Shown piece after piece: positions 1-10,709 of a DNA stretch of 64,000 bases. Numbering within the stretch: position 1 is the stretch's first letter; the number at the start of each line of letters is the position of its first letter. The stretch spans positions 558,001 through 622,000 of the forward strand of contig JAAKBF010000062.1 in the NCBI GenBank assembly GCA_012656075.1. The letters are read 5' to 3'. The stretch is from Phytophthora hibernalis. Taxonomy: Eukaryota > Oomycota > Peronosporomycetes > Peronosporales > Peronosporaceae. The notes under the pieces are model-generated. The model did not search any database, was not told the DNA's origin, and saw only the letters and a list, made by a program, of their open reading frames with translations. A program made the position numbers and the translations under genes.

Positions 1-873
1 GAAATTCCCGGGATGCGCGTGGAGCTCGACGAGTCAGGAACCTACAACCTCGACCAGCAAGCAGCTATCGAGAAGCTGATGGGACATTACGGACTCGCGG
101 ACGCGAACGGCGTGAGGGATCCTATTGGGGACGAAAGCAATGAGGCTAAGCCTCTTGAACCACAACCTGCTGCCGAGTGCCAGAGCTCGTGTGGGTCCCA
201 CGGTGCGCGGCTTCCAGTCGCTTGTTGGAATTATGCTCTGGATCGCTCGCTGCACAAGGCCCGACATCAATTTTTCCGTGCACAAGGCCACGCGTCACAC
301 GCACCAGCCAACGATGAGTTACTGGAAACTTGCCAAGCGGATCGCACGCTACCTGAAGGACACGAAGGAGCTCAAGCTTGGGATGTATGTGGAGTCGACC
401 GGGGACGACAGATCGGAATAGAGAGCTGGAGTGACGCGGACTTCGCCGCTGACAAGGGCGACAGGAATTCCGTCACCGGCGTAGTCGTGACTATGAACGG
501 AGCCATCGTTCAATGGGTCTGCAAGAAGCAAACTGGGGTTTCTCTGTCCACCATGGAGGCAGAGTTCACATCGGCTTCCCACGTCGGACGGGAGCTGCTC
601 TGACTGCGGGAGCTCGTGCGCGAGCTGGTGTTCGAGGTGGTGCAGCCCATGCCCATGCACATGGACAACCAAGCTGCAATCAAGTAGTTGGAGTCCGAGG
701 AAAGCATGGCAAGCGTCAAGCACGTGGACATTCGGATCAAGTTCGTCTGCGACTTCGCGAGAAAGGGGATAGTCAAACCCAAGTACGTGGAGTCTCGCCT
801 GATGATGGCGGATCTCCTAACGAAGGCGCTTCCAGCACCCAGGATGGCCGAGCTGCGCGGGACCAAGGAGGAG
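1..873 (+). pseudogene. Ty1/copia polyprotein remnant (RT end + RNase H)
   Basis: This is the 3' end of a Copia-type pol gene, covering the reverse transcriptase tail and the RNase H domain. In one frame (125-421) there is a stretch like FQSLVGIMLWIARCTRPDI followed by WKLAKRIARYL, which is typical of the Copia RT/RNase H boundary. It continues in another frame (to 603) with DADFAADKGDRNSVTG and a LSTMEAEF motif, the usual Copia RNase H signature, and ends with ADLLTKALP. The coding is broken by a frameshift near 410, an in-frame TGA at 601-603 and a TAG at 685-687. No intact protein can be made, so this is a dead copy cut off by the window edge. A purine-rich tract at 865-873 abuts an LTR-like start, which supports the element assignment. 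Confidence 0.85.
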
Positions 874-1052
874 TGTTAGAACTGCGCCTGTAACCCAGGC
901 GTAACCCGCGCGTAACCGCGGTTCAGTCACTGGTTTCGGCCGCCACTCTCCGGGTGGTGAACTCGGGACGACACGAATGGCTGCAGACAGGAAGCTGGTA
1001 AGGCGTTAGTTAGCGTCGTCCTCACTTCTCAATATACAACGGTATCCTCAAC
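874..1052 (+). repeat. Probable 3' LTR of the Copia remnant
   Basis: The sequence begins TGTTAGAA directly after the purine tract AAGGAGGAG (865-873), the expected polypurine tract/LTR junction. A plausible end is CCTCAACA at 1045-1052, giving TG...CA termini. The right end is a guess because the 5' LTR is outside the window. Confidence 0.5.
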
Positions 1053-2180
1053 AACTTACAGTTACGAGGAAGCTCCAGCCTCCACATCAATCAGCAACAT
1101 TCCAGATGACGCATCGACGTCTCCACAGTCCAGTAACGAGCCTGAAGCCTCCGCACGCACGCTGTCGCTCAGTGTAACTCTCTCCACCATTAGCTGCCAT
1201 TCGGTTACATGCGGAATGTAACCAGTAACCAACAGGCTGATTAACTAAATCCAGTACCTGTCGAATCAGATCAAATGTAGCCATATCGAGGCAGCACGGG
1301 TGTTGAGATAATGGACATCGCGGCATTCCCAGCGCTGGCCCGCGCCAAGAAGCTTTTCTTACAAAGGAAACATGTTACAAAACAGTGTGAAGAAGCTGCA
1401 ATTGCCGGTATCAACGGCGTGAAATTTCGACCTCGAGAGTCGACTGGAACGTGTTGGATCGGACTCCTCTGCTGGTAGATGCACTACATCGCTCGCTGCC
1501 TTTTGCGCGGACTTTGATGATCAATTGCGAGTGATTAACAGTGACGTGCTGCTGTTGAGTACGTCAGTGAGACGAGAGTATCAGCGCGAGTCGTTTGCAC
1601 TCGAAAAGCTCACGTCGGAGTTGCTAACCAACCGAGCGAAGACATCGACAGCACAAAGAGAGACAAAGCTTTGTCGAGTTCGACTGCGAATGAGAAAGTC
1701 TCTCATCAAGTTTCACGTGGCTCGCCAGTCTCCACTAACACTTCACAGTCCCGAGACCCCGGTTACCGCTGTGAAGGCGAGCGTCCTGCAGACGTTTTAC
1801 ACCCGCTTGTGTCTATATAACTGTCTGTACAGCGGAGGTCCGAGTCAACTCACTGCAGCTTTCCATGTTGCCACTCGCTGTCGTCAAACTCGCGACAAGT
1901 CGTCCCTCACCGTGCCAAGTTGCGACTGCGCTGCTGCATCGTTGGTTCACTCCAGAGCAGTTAAAGTCCTCGACTCCGAAGGCAAATACGCTACAGCCAA
2001 AGCATTCCACCAGATCAAACTGAAAGCAAAAGCCTTCCCAACTGTGGCACCAGTTAACTGCATTCCTGGTCCCACATAGCATTTCAACTACAGTAGACTT
2101 TACTATCCGATACCGTCGTTTGACAACCAAATACCGCCTCATTTCTGAACGACGTCACTCATTTGGAGGATATCTCGCCT
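1053..2180. other. Intergenic; no gene supported
   Basis: Open frames here (for example 1525-2079) show no recognisable motif, compositional periodicity or start context that I would trust. A TATA-like string (TCTATATAA, 1811-1819) lies about 370 nt upstream of the next ORF but could be chance. Confidence 0.4.
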
Positions 2181-5100
2181 ATGGCGTCGGCCATCGATTC
2201 CTCGGGGCAGACAACGCGGGCGCGCTCTATAGTAACCCATGACGGGTACGTGAGTCGTGGGCGAGCGCCTCCTTCGTCGGTGCCTCGAGACCACGCGATG
2301 TTGCAGGATTTCGCCGTGTATCTGGAGCTGCGTCTCAAGTCGCAGAACTTGTGTATGTTACGCCGCATCTTCGCCGACTTCCTCAACGAGCAGGAGAAGA
2401 CCTTGGGCCCCATGATGCGGCAGGGCTGCACCATCGTCACCATCTTCCCGGTGCTTCGAACCAGTGTCCAGAGACGACAACAAGCGGAACTTCTGCTGGC
2501 CAAACCGAAATGGCCACTGGACACCCGCAGGTGCGTCTTCCTGTACCTGCAATACCGTACAGCTACACGGAACATGGCACTACTGAAGCACCTGTTCCTG
2601 CAGTTCGTGGGTCATCGGGAGACGGCGCTACTGGACTTTGTGCAGCGAGGATGCCAGGTCATCAGTGTCATTCCCTTCGAGCTGCCTCAGATGCTGCCTC
2701 CGGTGTGTCTGACGCCTCCAGTGCAGCAAGTGACGTCGGACGTGGTGCAAAAGAGGAAAAGGAGGAGGACGTCGTCAGGAGTGGCTTCTCCTGCTGCACA
2801 AGTTGAGGAGCAAAAGGAGATAACAGGGAGACATCGTGGTTCGGAGACTGGAGAGACTACGACTGCTATTGCTGGTGGTTCAATACAGCAACAAGATGGG
2901 AGGGCGACTGGAGAGTTTGAAGCTGCTGAGGCTGCACAGGAGGCGAGGGTGGCCCATCGAAAGAAGACAAAGGAAGGTCTCGTCGTCCTGCAAAGAACGG
3001 AGAGGCTACGGCAGCTATTGCTGAGGCATCAGCGTGGCAACAAGATGCGTTAGCTCCTGACGACACTGCTTCGGTGCAAGTTGAGGAGGTGCACGTGGCC
3101 AAGAAGAGGAAAACTGGGAGACATCGGCGTGTTTTGGAGACTAAAGAGGCGACGACAGCTATTGAGGATTCAGCGCTGCTGCGAAATGCGGCAGCTCCTA
3201 CAGTGCCTGAAGGTGCTGCTGTTGATGCACAAGTTGAGGTGAAGACGGTACCCCAAAAGAAGAAGTCAGAGCGATCACGACGTACAGTAAAGATCGGAGA
3301 GACGGTAGCTCCTACAGAGGCTGAAGGTGCTGGTGCTGATGCACAAATTGAGGAGGAGACGGTGCCGCAAAAGAAGAAGTCAGGACGATCGCGACGTACA
3401 ACAAAGATTGGAATGACGTCAGGTGATTCAGCGCAGCAACACGATGCGGTAGCTCCTACAGAGCCTGGAGGTCCCGTGCAAATTGGTGAGTTGCAGATGG
3501 ACGAGAAGAAGACAAACGCGAAGTCTCCTTCTGCTGCGAAGATTGAAGATACCTCGGCTGCTATTGCTGCTGATCCAGCGCAGCAACATGATGTTGTAGC
3601 TTCTGATGATGCTGCCTCAGTGGAAGTTGGCGCTGTACAGACGACTCCGACTCCAAAGCGGAAACGAGGAGACCTCGTCGACTTTCGCAGACCAGCGAAG
3701 ATACGGCAGCTATTGCTGATGATTCGGCGCTGCAACAAAATGAGGCTCTTCCTACAGAGCCCGAAGGTGCTGCTGCTGAAACACAAATTGAGGAGGTGAA
3801 GGTGCCGCAAGAGCGATCTCGTCGTACTGCAAAGATTGGAGAGATTTCTGATGGTTCAGCGCAGCAACAAGATGCGGTCGCTCCTACAGAGGCGGAAGGT
3901 GTCGCTGCTTCGGTGCAAGTTGGTGAGCTGCAGATGGACGAGAAGAAGACAAACGCGAAGTCTCCTTCTGCTGCGAAGATTGAAGATACCTCGGCTGCTA
4001 TTGCTGCTGATCCAGCGCAGCAACATGATGTTGTAGCTTCTGATGATGCTGCCTCAGTGGAAGTTGGCGCTGTACAGACGACTCCGACTCCAAAGCGGAA
4101 ACGAGGGAGACCTCGTCGACTTTCGCAGACCAGCGAAGATACGGCAGCTATTGCTGATGATTCGGCGCTGCAACAAAATGAGGCTCTTCCTACAGAGCCC
4201 GAAGGTGCTGCTGCTGAAACACAAATTGAGGAGGTGAAGGTGCCGCAAGAGCGATCTCGTCGTACTGCAAAGATTGGAGAGACTTCTGATGGTTCAGCGC
4301 AGCAACAAGATGCGGTCGCTCCTACAGAGGCGGAAGGTGTCGCTGCTTCGGTGCAAGTTGGTGAGCTGCAGATGGACGAGAAGAAGACAAACGCGAAGTC
4401 TCCTTCTGCTGCGAAGATTGAAGATAACTCGGCTGCTATTGCGGCTGATCCATCTGATCCAGCGCAGCAACAAAATGCGGTGATTCTTACAGAGCCTGAC
4501 GGAGACATTGCTTCAGTGCAAGTTGAGGTGGTTCAAGTGACCCAGACACGTACAGAAGGTGTACCTGGTTGTGCTATGGAGACCAGAGAAGCTACGGCGG
4601 CTATTGCTGATTTAGTGAAGCAACAAAATGCGGTGGTTCCTGAAGACACTGCCGCGGCCATTACTGATGATTCTTTGCAGCAACATGCTTTGGTGACTCC
4701 TATGGATCTTGAAGACACCGCTGCTTCAGTGCGGCAGGAAGAGGCTGCAGATATTGAAGCCCCTGAGAAACATACTGCATTTATTGAGTATCCTGATGAT
4801 GGTGTAGCTAGTGATCGTTCTGACGATGTTGCTGCGGGTCCTGGTGATGCTACTGCAGCCATTGAGGTTCCTGACGGTGATAAGGCAGTTATTCAGCATC
4901 TCGACGATGAAGTTGCACCTATTGAGGACATTGATGCTGCTGCAGCTATTGCGGGTCCTCGCGGTGACGATGCAGTTATGGATGGTCCTGACGATGCTGC
5001 TGCCTTAGCGCAACCGGAAGAGCCTGAGATTGTTACCGATAGACGGCGCAAACACAGCAATGTTGTCCCTGTGAGAGCGTCCAGCGGTAATGAGGAACCT

Positions 5101-5536
5101 GAAACTGAGGTCGCGGCAGGCTCAAGGTCTGCTGCTGTGTCAACTCTGAACCATGACAGCAAGCCGAAAGCAATAGCTGCACGTGATGAATCAAAAGACA
5201 CTAGTGTTGCTACGCCTACGGAACCAGCGGATGCTTCCGTGGCTGAATCGCCAAGGCCCCTCAAGGCCAAGAGGACGAAAGCACAAAGTTGAAAGTACCA
5301 CGCCAATTAAAGAGAAGTCTCACAAAAGAGGCAAGCCGGCAATGAGTGAGGATATGTGCCGCAGTCAGCTCGAGTTAACGCGGAAGATGGAGCCTTTTGA
5401 GGCGCAGATCCCCTGGGAAGCAGTGTTTTCCAATCTACCAGCTCCATTTGATGAACCCAAGCATCCTGCACTTTCGAGAAAATTTCGCAAGTTTTGGCGC
5501 AACCACGCTCGTGCTGTGTGGGAGCGCAAATTCTGA
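2181..5536 (+). CDS. Repeat-rich Ala/Glu/Lys protein with broken reading frame
   Basis: I do not recognise this protein. The N-terminal about 180 residues contain two related 45-50 residue units, one with LRRIFADFLNEQEKTLGPMM (around 2355-2420) and one with LLKHLFLQFV...LLDFVQRGCQVI (around 2580-2670). The rest is low complexity, made of degenerate units with basic KRKRGRPRR-like patches followed by acidic/alanine stretches; the basic patches resemble AT-hook or nuclear localisation signals. A 438-bp block is tandemly repeated at 3480-4440. The frame breaks near 2960, at 3668 and near 5270, so no single ORF spans the gene; reading continues across each break in the same repeat pattern. The ATG at 2181 is chosen over an upstream TTG. 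It may be a recently broken gene or contain sequence errors. The function is unknown; a nuclear, DNA-associated role is only a guess from the basic repeats. Confidence 0.6.
3480..4440 (+). repeat. 438-bp in-frame tandem repeat, about 2.2 copies
   Basis: The string CAGATGGACGAGAAGAAG starts at 3494, 3931 and 4369, so the spacings are 437 and 438. Downstream of 3670 the first-to-second spacing is 438 (ACCAGCGAAG at 3691 and 4129). The first copy therefore lacks one G in CGAGGGA, near 3668. The unit equals 146 codons. Confidence 0.93.
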
Positions 5537-5542
5537 GCCCCC

Positions 5543-6025
5543 ATGTCACGCAAGACGAGCTTGCTCTCTTTCAACAAGCGCAACAATCGTCAGCTCACGG
5601 CGAAGAATGCGTTCGAGTCGGTTATCATATCCGCTTACAAGGAACTCGGTGCTGAGTTCTTTGTCATGCTGGACACGCAGAAGCCGAGGCACCCGGGGTG
5701 GTGGTACCGAGGTCCCGTTGTGGCCTTGTTTTCACTCCAGCAGATCAAGGACGAAAATGCTGTTTGGGACTACGTCACGAACGAGGCGCTTAAGCGTTTT
5801 CCGGACTGCAAATTAGCACTGCCACTAAAGGCGCCCAACTCGGGCGCAGTGTCAAAGCGCCACACGCGAGAGAGTGACTCGATGTGGATGGACAACCACC
5901 AATTGGCATCAGAGATTATACTTGCAATTACTGCGTTGAAGTCTAGCCAGAAGGCTTGTGAGAAAACAGAGGCCACCAATCCGAACAATGTTATGACGGT
6001 GATGGATTCGCTGGCCTTGCTGTGA
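5543..6025 (+). CDS. Hypothetical protein, 160 aa
   Basis: This ORF starts at an ATG six bases after the TGA that ends the preceding frame and is in the same frame as the tail of the repeat protein (5183-5536). The two may therefore be one protein interrupted by a stop or by an unseen small intron. The sequence is globular looking, with a Trp-rich patch (PGWWYRGPVVALF) and mixed charged helices, unlike the low-complexity region before it. I recognise no family, membrane segment or signal peptide. Its position directly after the repeat region suggests it is the conserved C-terminal domain of that gene. Confidence is moderate that it codes and low that it is a separate gene. Confidence 0.5.
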   Translation: MSRKTSLLSFNKRNNRQLTAKNAFESVIISAYKELGAEFFVMLDTQKPRHPGWWYRGPVVALFSLQQIKDENAVWDYVTNEALKRFPDCKLALPLKAPNSGAVSKRHTRESDSMWMDNHQLASEIILAITALKSSQKACEKTEATNPNNVMTVMDSLALL

Positions 6026-6538
6026 GACGCTGAAGTCTTCGCGAGAGTTGGAAGTGGTGAATATGAGTATTTGAACTGTAAAATGCGATGTACTTCGAAG
6101 TATGAAGGAATACTGTAAAGCTGCTTGGGGCCAAACATTGTTTTGTCATGTGGTGATTGTTGTTCCGACAAATAAATGGTAAAGCTGTGACTCGCAGCCT
6201 GGAACCTACTCGACTGTTTAAGTACTTGTTGGCCCGGCCATGACGTCGCTTTCTCTGACCCGGTGTCAAGTCTCGTCGGCCTTTCCAGCTTTCTGGACTC
6301 TTCAGTGGAACTCTCACGAGCAAAAGCGTGCAAACTCGAGTCTATGACATTGCTGAACCGCGTATTGGAAAGCCACGCGGTACTACAGTCGTCAAATGAG
6401 CCCTGATGCTATCAGAAACCCACTACCAGAAATTCCAGCTTGCGTTAGGGTAGCACAACACAGGGACCTGGAGATGGTAACGTGGCTTTTATGAGCATTT
6501 TCGGGGTTTCGTCGTGCTCCAAAGGAGGTGAACTTCTA
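6026..6538. other. Intergenic spacer before the Harbinger element
   Basis: Nothing supported as coding. The stretch ends at the left terminal inverted repeat of the next element. Confidence 0.5.
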
Positions 6539-6580
6539 GGGTACTAGAGAGGTTTCGTGCCGGGATTTCATCACCTTCAC
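6539..6580 (+). repeat. Left terminal inverted repeat of the Harbinger element
   Basis: Core TACTAGAGAGGTTTCGTGC (6542-6560) pairs with 8758-8776, with one mismatch. Weaker pairing continues to about 6580. Confidence 0.85.
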
Positions 6581-6715
6581 CATCAAAAAGCTGTTTAAAA
6601 CACTAAATTACCCTAATCGTCGCCCATAAATTCTGATGGAAGTCGTGGCTGTAGTGAATTGCAGTCATCACCCTCAGCCAGTCAGCCACTGTCTTCATTC
6701 ACTTTTGCTTAGGCA

Positions 6716-7391
6716 ATGGCAGAACCAACCAAACGAAAGAACTTCTCCGAGGCTGAAGATGTCATGCTTCTCAAGCAGACAATTGCGGACGAGCCTTACT
6801 TACAGGAGCACGGCAAGGTCATGGAGCAGTGGGAGAAGCTAGCTGAGGCGCTGATGGCTTGCCCGGAGTTCTCCCGTAAGAACCTGTCTGGTAAAATAGC
6901 TCAGAACCGCATCAACGCACTCATTGGTAAGTAATTCCATTCGCTACCATTACCCAATGCTAGTGTGTATGCATTTAGCTGCCGCCAACAAAAAGAACAG
7001 CGCGGCTAAGCGCCTCTCGGGTGTAACGGAGTCTCACCGCGAGAAGGACGAGCTCGTGGATGAGCTAATCTTGAGAATGGAAGAGATGAAAGCGGAAAAG
7101 GCCGCCAAGAAGAAGGCAAGGGATGAGAAAAACGCGGCAAGTGAGAGTGCTGGCGAAGCTATACGCCGCATCGCTGTGGAACGGCTGAAACGGCCGCGAG
7201 AGGCAGAAGGCGGGTAAACTGAAAGCCCTTCCCGAACCAACAAGTTCGCAAAGCTGGCTGAGATCCTACAATCCCAGAAGGAGCAGGAACTCACCATGCG
7301 TCGAGCGCAATGGGAGCAAGAGCGCAAAGATCGTCGTGATCTTGAGCAGCGCTTTATTCTTTTGCTAGAACACTTAGCGAATAAGAAGTAA
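6716..7391 (+). CDS. Myb/SANT-like protein of the Harbinger element (nonsense codon)
   Basis: Exon 1 is 6716-6926 and exon 2 starts at 6979. The 52-nt intron (GTAAGT...TTTAG) is required to keep the frame. The N-terminal part has the spaced tryptophan/aromatic pattern of Myb/SANT DNA-binding domains (KRKNFSEAEDVMLLKQ, then QWEKLAEAL). The C-terminal part is a charged coiled coil rich in Lys and Glu. Reading stops at a TAA at 7215-7217, but the same frame stays open for 57 more codons (FAKLAEILQSQKEQEL... to LLEHLANKK), which looks like the natural C-terminus. The protein is thus probably truncated by one nonsense change. In PIF/Harbinger elements the Myb-like partner helps transposase reach the nucleus and the element ends. 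Confidence 0.75.
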
Positions 7392-7424
7392 ATATAACTG
7401 TGGTTGGTTCTTGCATCTATTGAG

Positions 7425-8583
7425 TTAATAGGACATGTCTAAATAGTCCTGAAGTGAAGGAGGTGCAACGTCGAAGAAGCGACTGATCTGGTTGCCGCCA
7501 TAGTAACAGCAGTGGCAGTTTGTCAAGAGCATCGCTAGCCGTACAAACTTTCCCACAGGACTTAGGCGAACTTTCAGATCTTTCTTGTAATCGATAAAAG
7601 CCCAAAGTCGTTTCATGGTACCAAAGTTCCACTCGACAGCAGTTCGCACTGCACTCATCTGCTTGTTGAAAATCGTTGCGTGCGTTGACAGTACCACGTC
7701 CTTGAATCGCGTAACAACGAAGTCGCTTACAGAATATGCAGGGTCGCCAAAGATGGCTTTGCCATCGAAAATGTCGCGCCCTTCAAACGGCCCAAAAAAT
7801 GCATGCACAATCCGTCGGGTGTGGTCAAACCTAGCAGTATGAACAATTAGTTGAACAACTATACGAAACACTCATATAATTAGCCGACATTATTTTACCT
7901 TGAAATAGAAGACAGTGTAGTCGCTTATGACCGCTGTAGACTTGACGCTGCAGATTCTCAGATTGAGGCCCTTTGTGGGGCGAAGGGCGGCATATTCCGA
8001 TCTTTGTCCCGTCGGGAAAAGCGAACACGCCGGACACGGAGGTTCTGCGCTCGACTGCTGCGCAGTATGCACCCATTTGTCCTTTCACAAGATCTAGGTG
8101 GAAATACATGCGATCGCTGTACCTTGCGTCTACATAGTCAACTAGAACACAGGTAATTAGCAACGATAGAGACCATACTATAGCAATCGAACACGTACCC
8201 ATCCAAAGGAATATGCGACTTAATGCCGGTCTTGATCGGCCGAAGGTGCCAGCCATGTCGTGCAGGCGGCGAGGAAAGCTGAGACGGTACATAAGGAGAG
8301 ATGTGGCTTCTTCAGCATGGCAGCGGTCGTTTCTCTCCGTCACAACGACATCAGGAAGTGCAAACAGTCGCACAAGAAGGCGCACGCCGCGCACGTCGAA
8401 CCGGAAGTCGATCTCTGCGTTGGCATCGCAGTATGCGCCGAGGTTAAGCCGCACAGCAGGAATCAGTGGTCGTTCTGGGGTCTCAAAGCAGCCGGCCTGT
8501 AGCAAAGCAATCCACAGTGCTTCCTTCCCGAACGAGCTTAGCAGTGCTAGCAACTCCAGTGCTTCGTCTTGGGTGAACTGCAT
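7425..8583 (-). CDS. Harbinger DDE transposase (frame-broken)
   Basis: This is a DDE_Tnp_4/HARBI1-like transposase, which cuts and joins the element ends. Exon 1 runs from the ATG at 8583 to 8199. An in-frame 57-nt intron (8142-8198) and a 68-nt intron (7831-7898) fit good splice signals. FPDGTKIGI holds the first catalytic Asp. The HARBI1-like TTPDGL followed by FFGPFEG leads to the second acidic site, and AVEWNFGTMKRLW holds the final Glu. TTPDGL and FFGPFEG are in different frames, separated by a run of six A (7794-7799 on +); one added base would join them. The N-terminal part (LALLSSFGKEALW...) resembles the HARBI1 helical region. Either the copy is decayed or the homopolymer is miscalled. 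Confidence 0.85.
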
Positions 8584-8734
8584 CGTCGAACTCAGTGTGT
8601 GCTGCTTTCTGTCTTACACTCGCATTAATGAATCTGATTGGCTCTAATACGGTTGGCTGCAGCACCGTGAAGATTGGCACAGCGAAACCTTTGCGCGGCA
8701 AAATCATCACCCTCACACCTGGTCACTAGTCTGG

Positions 8735-8781
8735 TGGAAAAGTGAAGGTAAGGATTTGCACGAAACCTCTCTACTATCCGG
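8735..8781 (-). repeat. Right terminal inverted repeat of the Harbinger element
   Basis: GCACGAAACCTCTCTACTAT (8758-8777) is the reverse complement of the left TIR core, with one internal mismatch. Confidence 0.85.
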
Positions 8782-9095
8782 ATAATACATCAACGCAGTG
8801 ATGATGAGTGAAGCAGCAGATGCAATTCGTGTGGGCCATCGAGTCATAAAAACTGAAGGCAGCAGCAATTATACTGGTGATGTTCAAGTTGTATACTGTA
8901 GATGCAACATGAGAAGCTGGGTATGCATAGTGACAGACGGATCACCATTTAAAGGTCAGCTCGACATGGTACAATGGCAAACAAGGTTTGAAGAAACGAT
9001 AAAGGTAAAATTCTACAAAAGTAAAATTCATTCATTTTCAGCTCCTTTCATTGGGCAAAACCCGAAAAAGCACCTAATTGTCATTTTGCAAAACC
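8782..9095. other. Short intergenic region; no gene supported
   Basis: An open frame starting at 8798 runs into the next gene in a different frame. It has no recognisable content and I do not call it. Confidence 0.45.
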
Positions 9096-10677
9096 ATGAA
9101 CGATACCATCGTGAACGCTACGCAGCCTGCGACGATCACCCTTCCTCCGGCAGTAGACTCGTCCACAAGCAGCGAGCAATGGCGCGTGTTCCTGGGTCTA
9201 GCACTGCTAGCTGCCGCCTACATTCTACGCGTGGAGGTGGTGCGCTTCTCTTTGCGCGTGGCTCGGCGTGTGCTGCCGGCCCTATTCGCGTGGTTGCGCG
9301 AATTCGAAAAGACGCTTTTGCGGCCGCTTTCGTGGGTCGTTTTCGTGCTTTTGGCCTGGTTTTCCGCCTATGTTATGGACCTGGAGACGTTACTGGACAC
9401 GGATCCGGGCACGCTCAAGGGCATCGTGACGCTGCTGCTGGGGCCACCCCTCGTGTGGCTCGTCATCTGTCTCTGCAACTACGTGACGTGGGGCATCATC
9501 CGCGTGCAGGGCTGGAGTCGAGCTGTGTCCAAAGACGACGACGACTACAGTCGTGTGATGATCATTACGGAGGGCATTGGGGTTATTAAAGTGCTGCTGG
9601 TTGCAGCCGTCGTGTCTACGTGCATTATTGACGAGATCGGCCGCTTCACAGACTTTGAGTCCGGTCAAGTGTCCACCGTTGCAGTTATTATGGTGGAGTT
9701 TGTGTTTGTGTTTGGAGCGCACTCCTGGGTACGTGATCTTTTGAGTTTTTAAGGAAGTGTTGCTGATTTTTGTGTAGTTGAAGAATATCATGGGCGGATT
9801 GATGACCCTGCAGGATGAACAGATTAAGAGTGGACTGCATATCTCGTTCCAGGGTCATGAAGGCGTGGTGGAACGGTTGTTTTTGCAGGGGTTCTCGCTG
9901 CGCCAATATGACAAAGGACTGGCGTACATCCCTAACAGTATCATGCTCGAGAACTCGGTGACTGTGCAGAACAAGAATTTGGATCGACGCTGCGTCATCC
10001 CCGTGCACTTTAGTCACTCGACGCCTACAACTGCATTGCGATTTTTCATCCAGGAGATGGACAACTTGTTGCTGCAACACATGATCGACCAGCGAACGAA
10101 CTCGAAGGGCGACGTCTTGGGACTCGAGAAACCGCGCGGAGGCTGGGATATGATGAACGTGTACGAACGAAGCAAGCAGCGCAGCAAGCAACTTGCAACA
10201 GAGCAAGCGCAGCCACAGGGTCGCTTCTGGATCTGCATCGAGGCGCCGTACCTCGTGCATGTCGTCTATTATTCCCAGGAGCGTCATATCAAGGGCTTGC
10301 TGGCTGAGAAGACTAAGGTTCGTTGCCATGCGTAGCGGTAGAGGCATATTGTTTGTAAACTCACGCGTACATTGATGTTGTCTTAGACCGTGCTCCAGAT
10401 TACCGACCTGATAACCAGGCTTAAGTTAGGACTCCATGGAGAAGAAGGCTACACTGGCCCGAGTTCGTCGGCCTCATCATCTGCATCTACGATTGATGAA
10501 CCGGATGTACTCGAGCGGCCCTCGAGTTTTAACCTCGGTCAGCTCCCTGAATTGTCGAGCCATCCCCGTCGAAGACGAGCACCGCCAGCAAGCGAGCCAC
10601 TTGGACGGCGTGTTTTCAGCGATGGCAACATGTTAAGGCACCGTCGACCGAACGGAGATCGTGCCGATCTGGTTTAA
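9096..10677 (+). CDS. MscS-like mechanosensitive ion channel (487 aa)
   Basis: Small-conductance mechanosensitive channel family; such channels open under membrane tension and relieve osmotic pressure. Exons are 9096-9728, 9778-10317 and 10387-10677, with introns of 49 and 69 nt. At least five hydrophobic segments occur, for example FLGLALLAAAYIL, WVVFVLLAWFSAYV, LLGPPLVWLVICL and VLLVAAVVSTCII. The MscS core follows: GLHISFQGHEGVVERLFLQ, then LRQYDKGLAYIPNSIM, then NKNLDRRCVIP. This matches the family pattern of G-x-V, I/V-PN and paired arginines. The C-terminus is a cytosolic, Ser-rich tail. The start is the first ATG before the hydrophobic region; further upstream exons cannot be excluded. 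A paralogue lies convergently downstream, 32 bp from stop to stop, with an intron at the same codon (before LKN). Confidence 0.9.
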
Positions 10678-10709
10678 ATTAAATTATTGATATTCATGTC
10701 TTCGTATTA

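Larger units (their letters stand above)
6539..8781. mobile_element. PIF/Harbinger-type DNA transposon
   Basis: The element is bounded by inverted repeats. GTTTCGTGC preceded by TAGAGAG ends at 6560 on the left, and its reverse complement GCACGAAACCTCTCTA begins at 8758 on the right. Similarity extends inwards for about 35-40 bp (ATTTCATCACCTTCAC against AAATCCTTACCTTCAC). Inside are two convergent genes, a Myb/SANT-like ORF on + and a DDE transposase on -. This two-gene arrangement is the known layout of PIF/Harbinger elements. I could not find a convincing 3-bp target duplication at the ends, so the exact boundaries are approximate. Both genes carry lesions, so autonomous activity is doubtful. 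Confidence 0.85.

Noticed and set aside
1525..2079. Plus-strand ORF of 184 aa as a gene
   Set aside because: No family signature, no supported intron or promoter, and Ser/Thr/Leu-rich content expected from random open sequence.
3480..4440. CRISPR-like array
   Set aside because: The repeat is 438 bp, protein-coding and has no spacers; the genome is eukaryotic.
3561..4508. Minus-strand Ser/Ala/Cys-rich ORF of 315 aa (and the similar one at 2866-3810)
   Set aside because: They are exact shadows of the plus-strand tandem repeat; low complexity on one strand gives open frames on the other.
8798..9589. Plus-strand ORF of 263 aa
   Set aside because: It overlaps exon 1 of the MscS gene in a different frame and its product has no recognisable motif.
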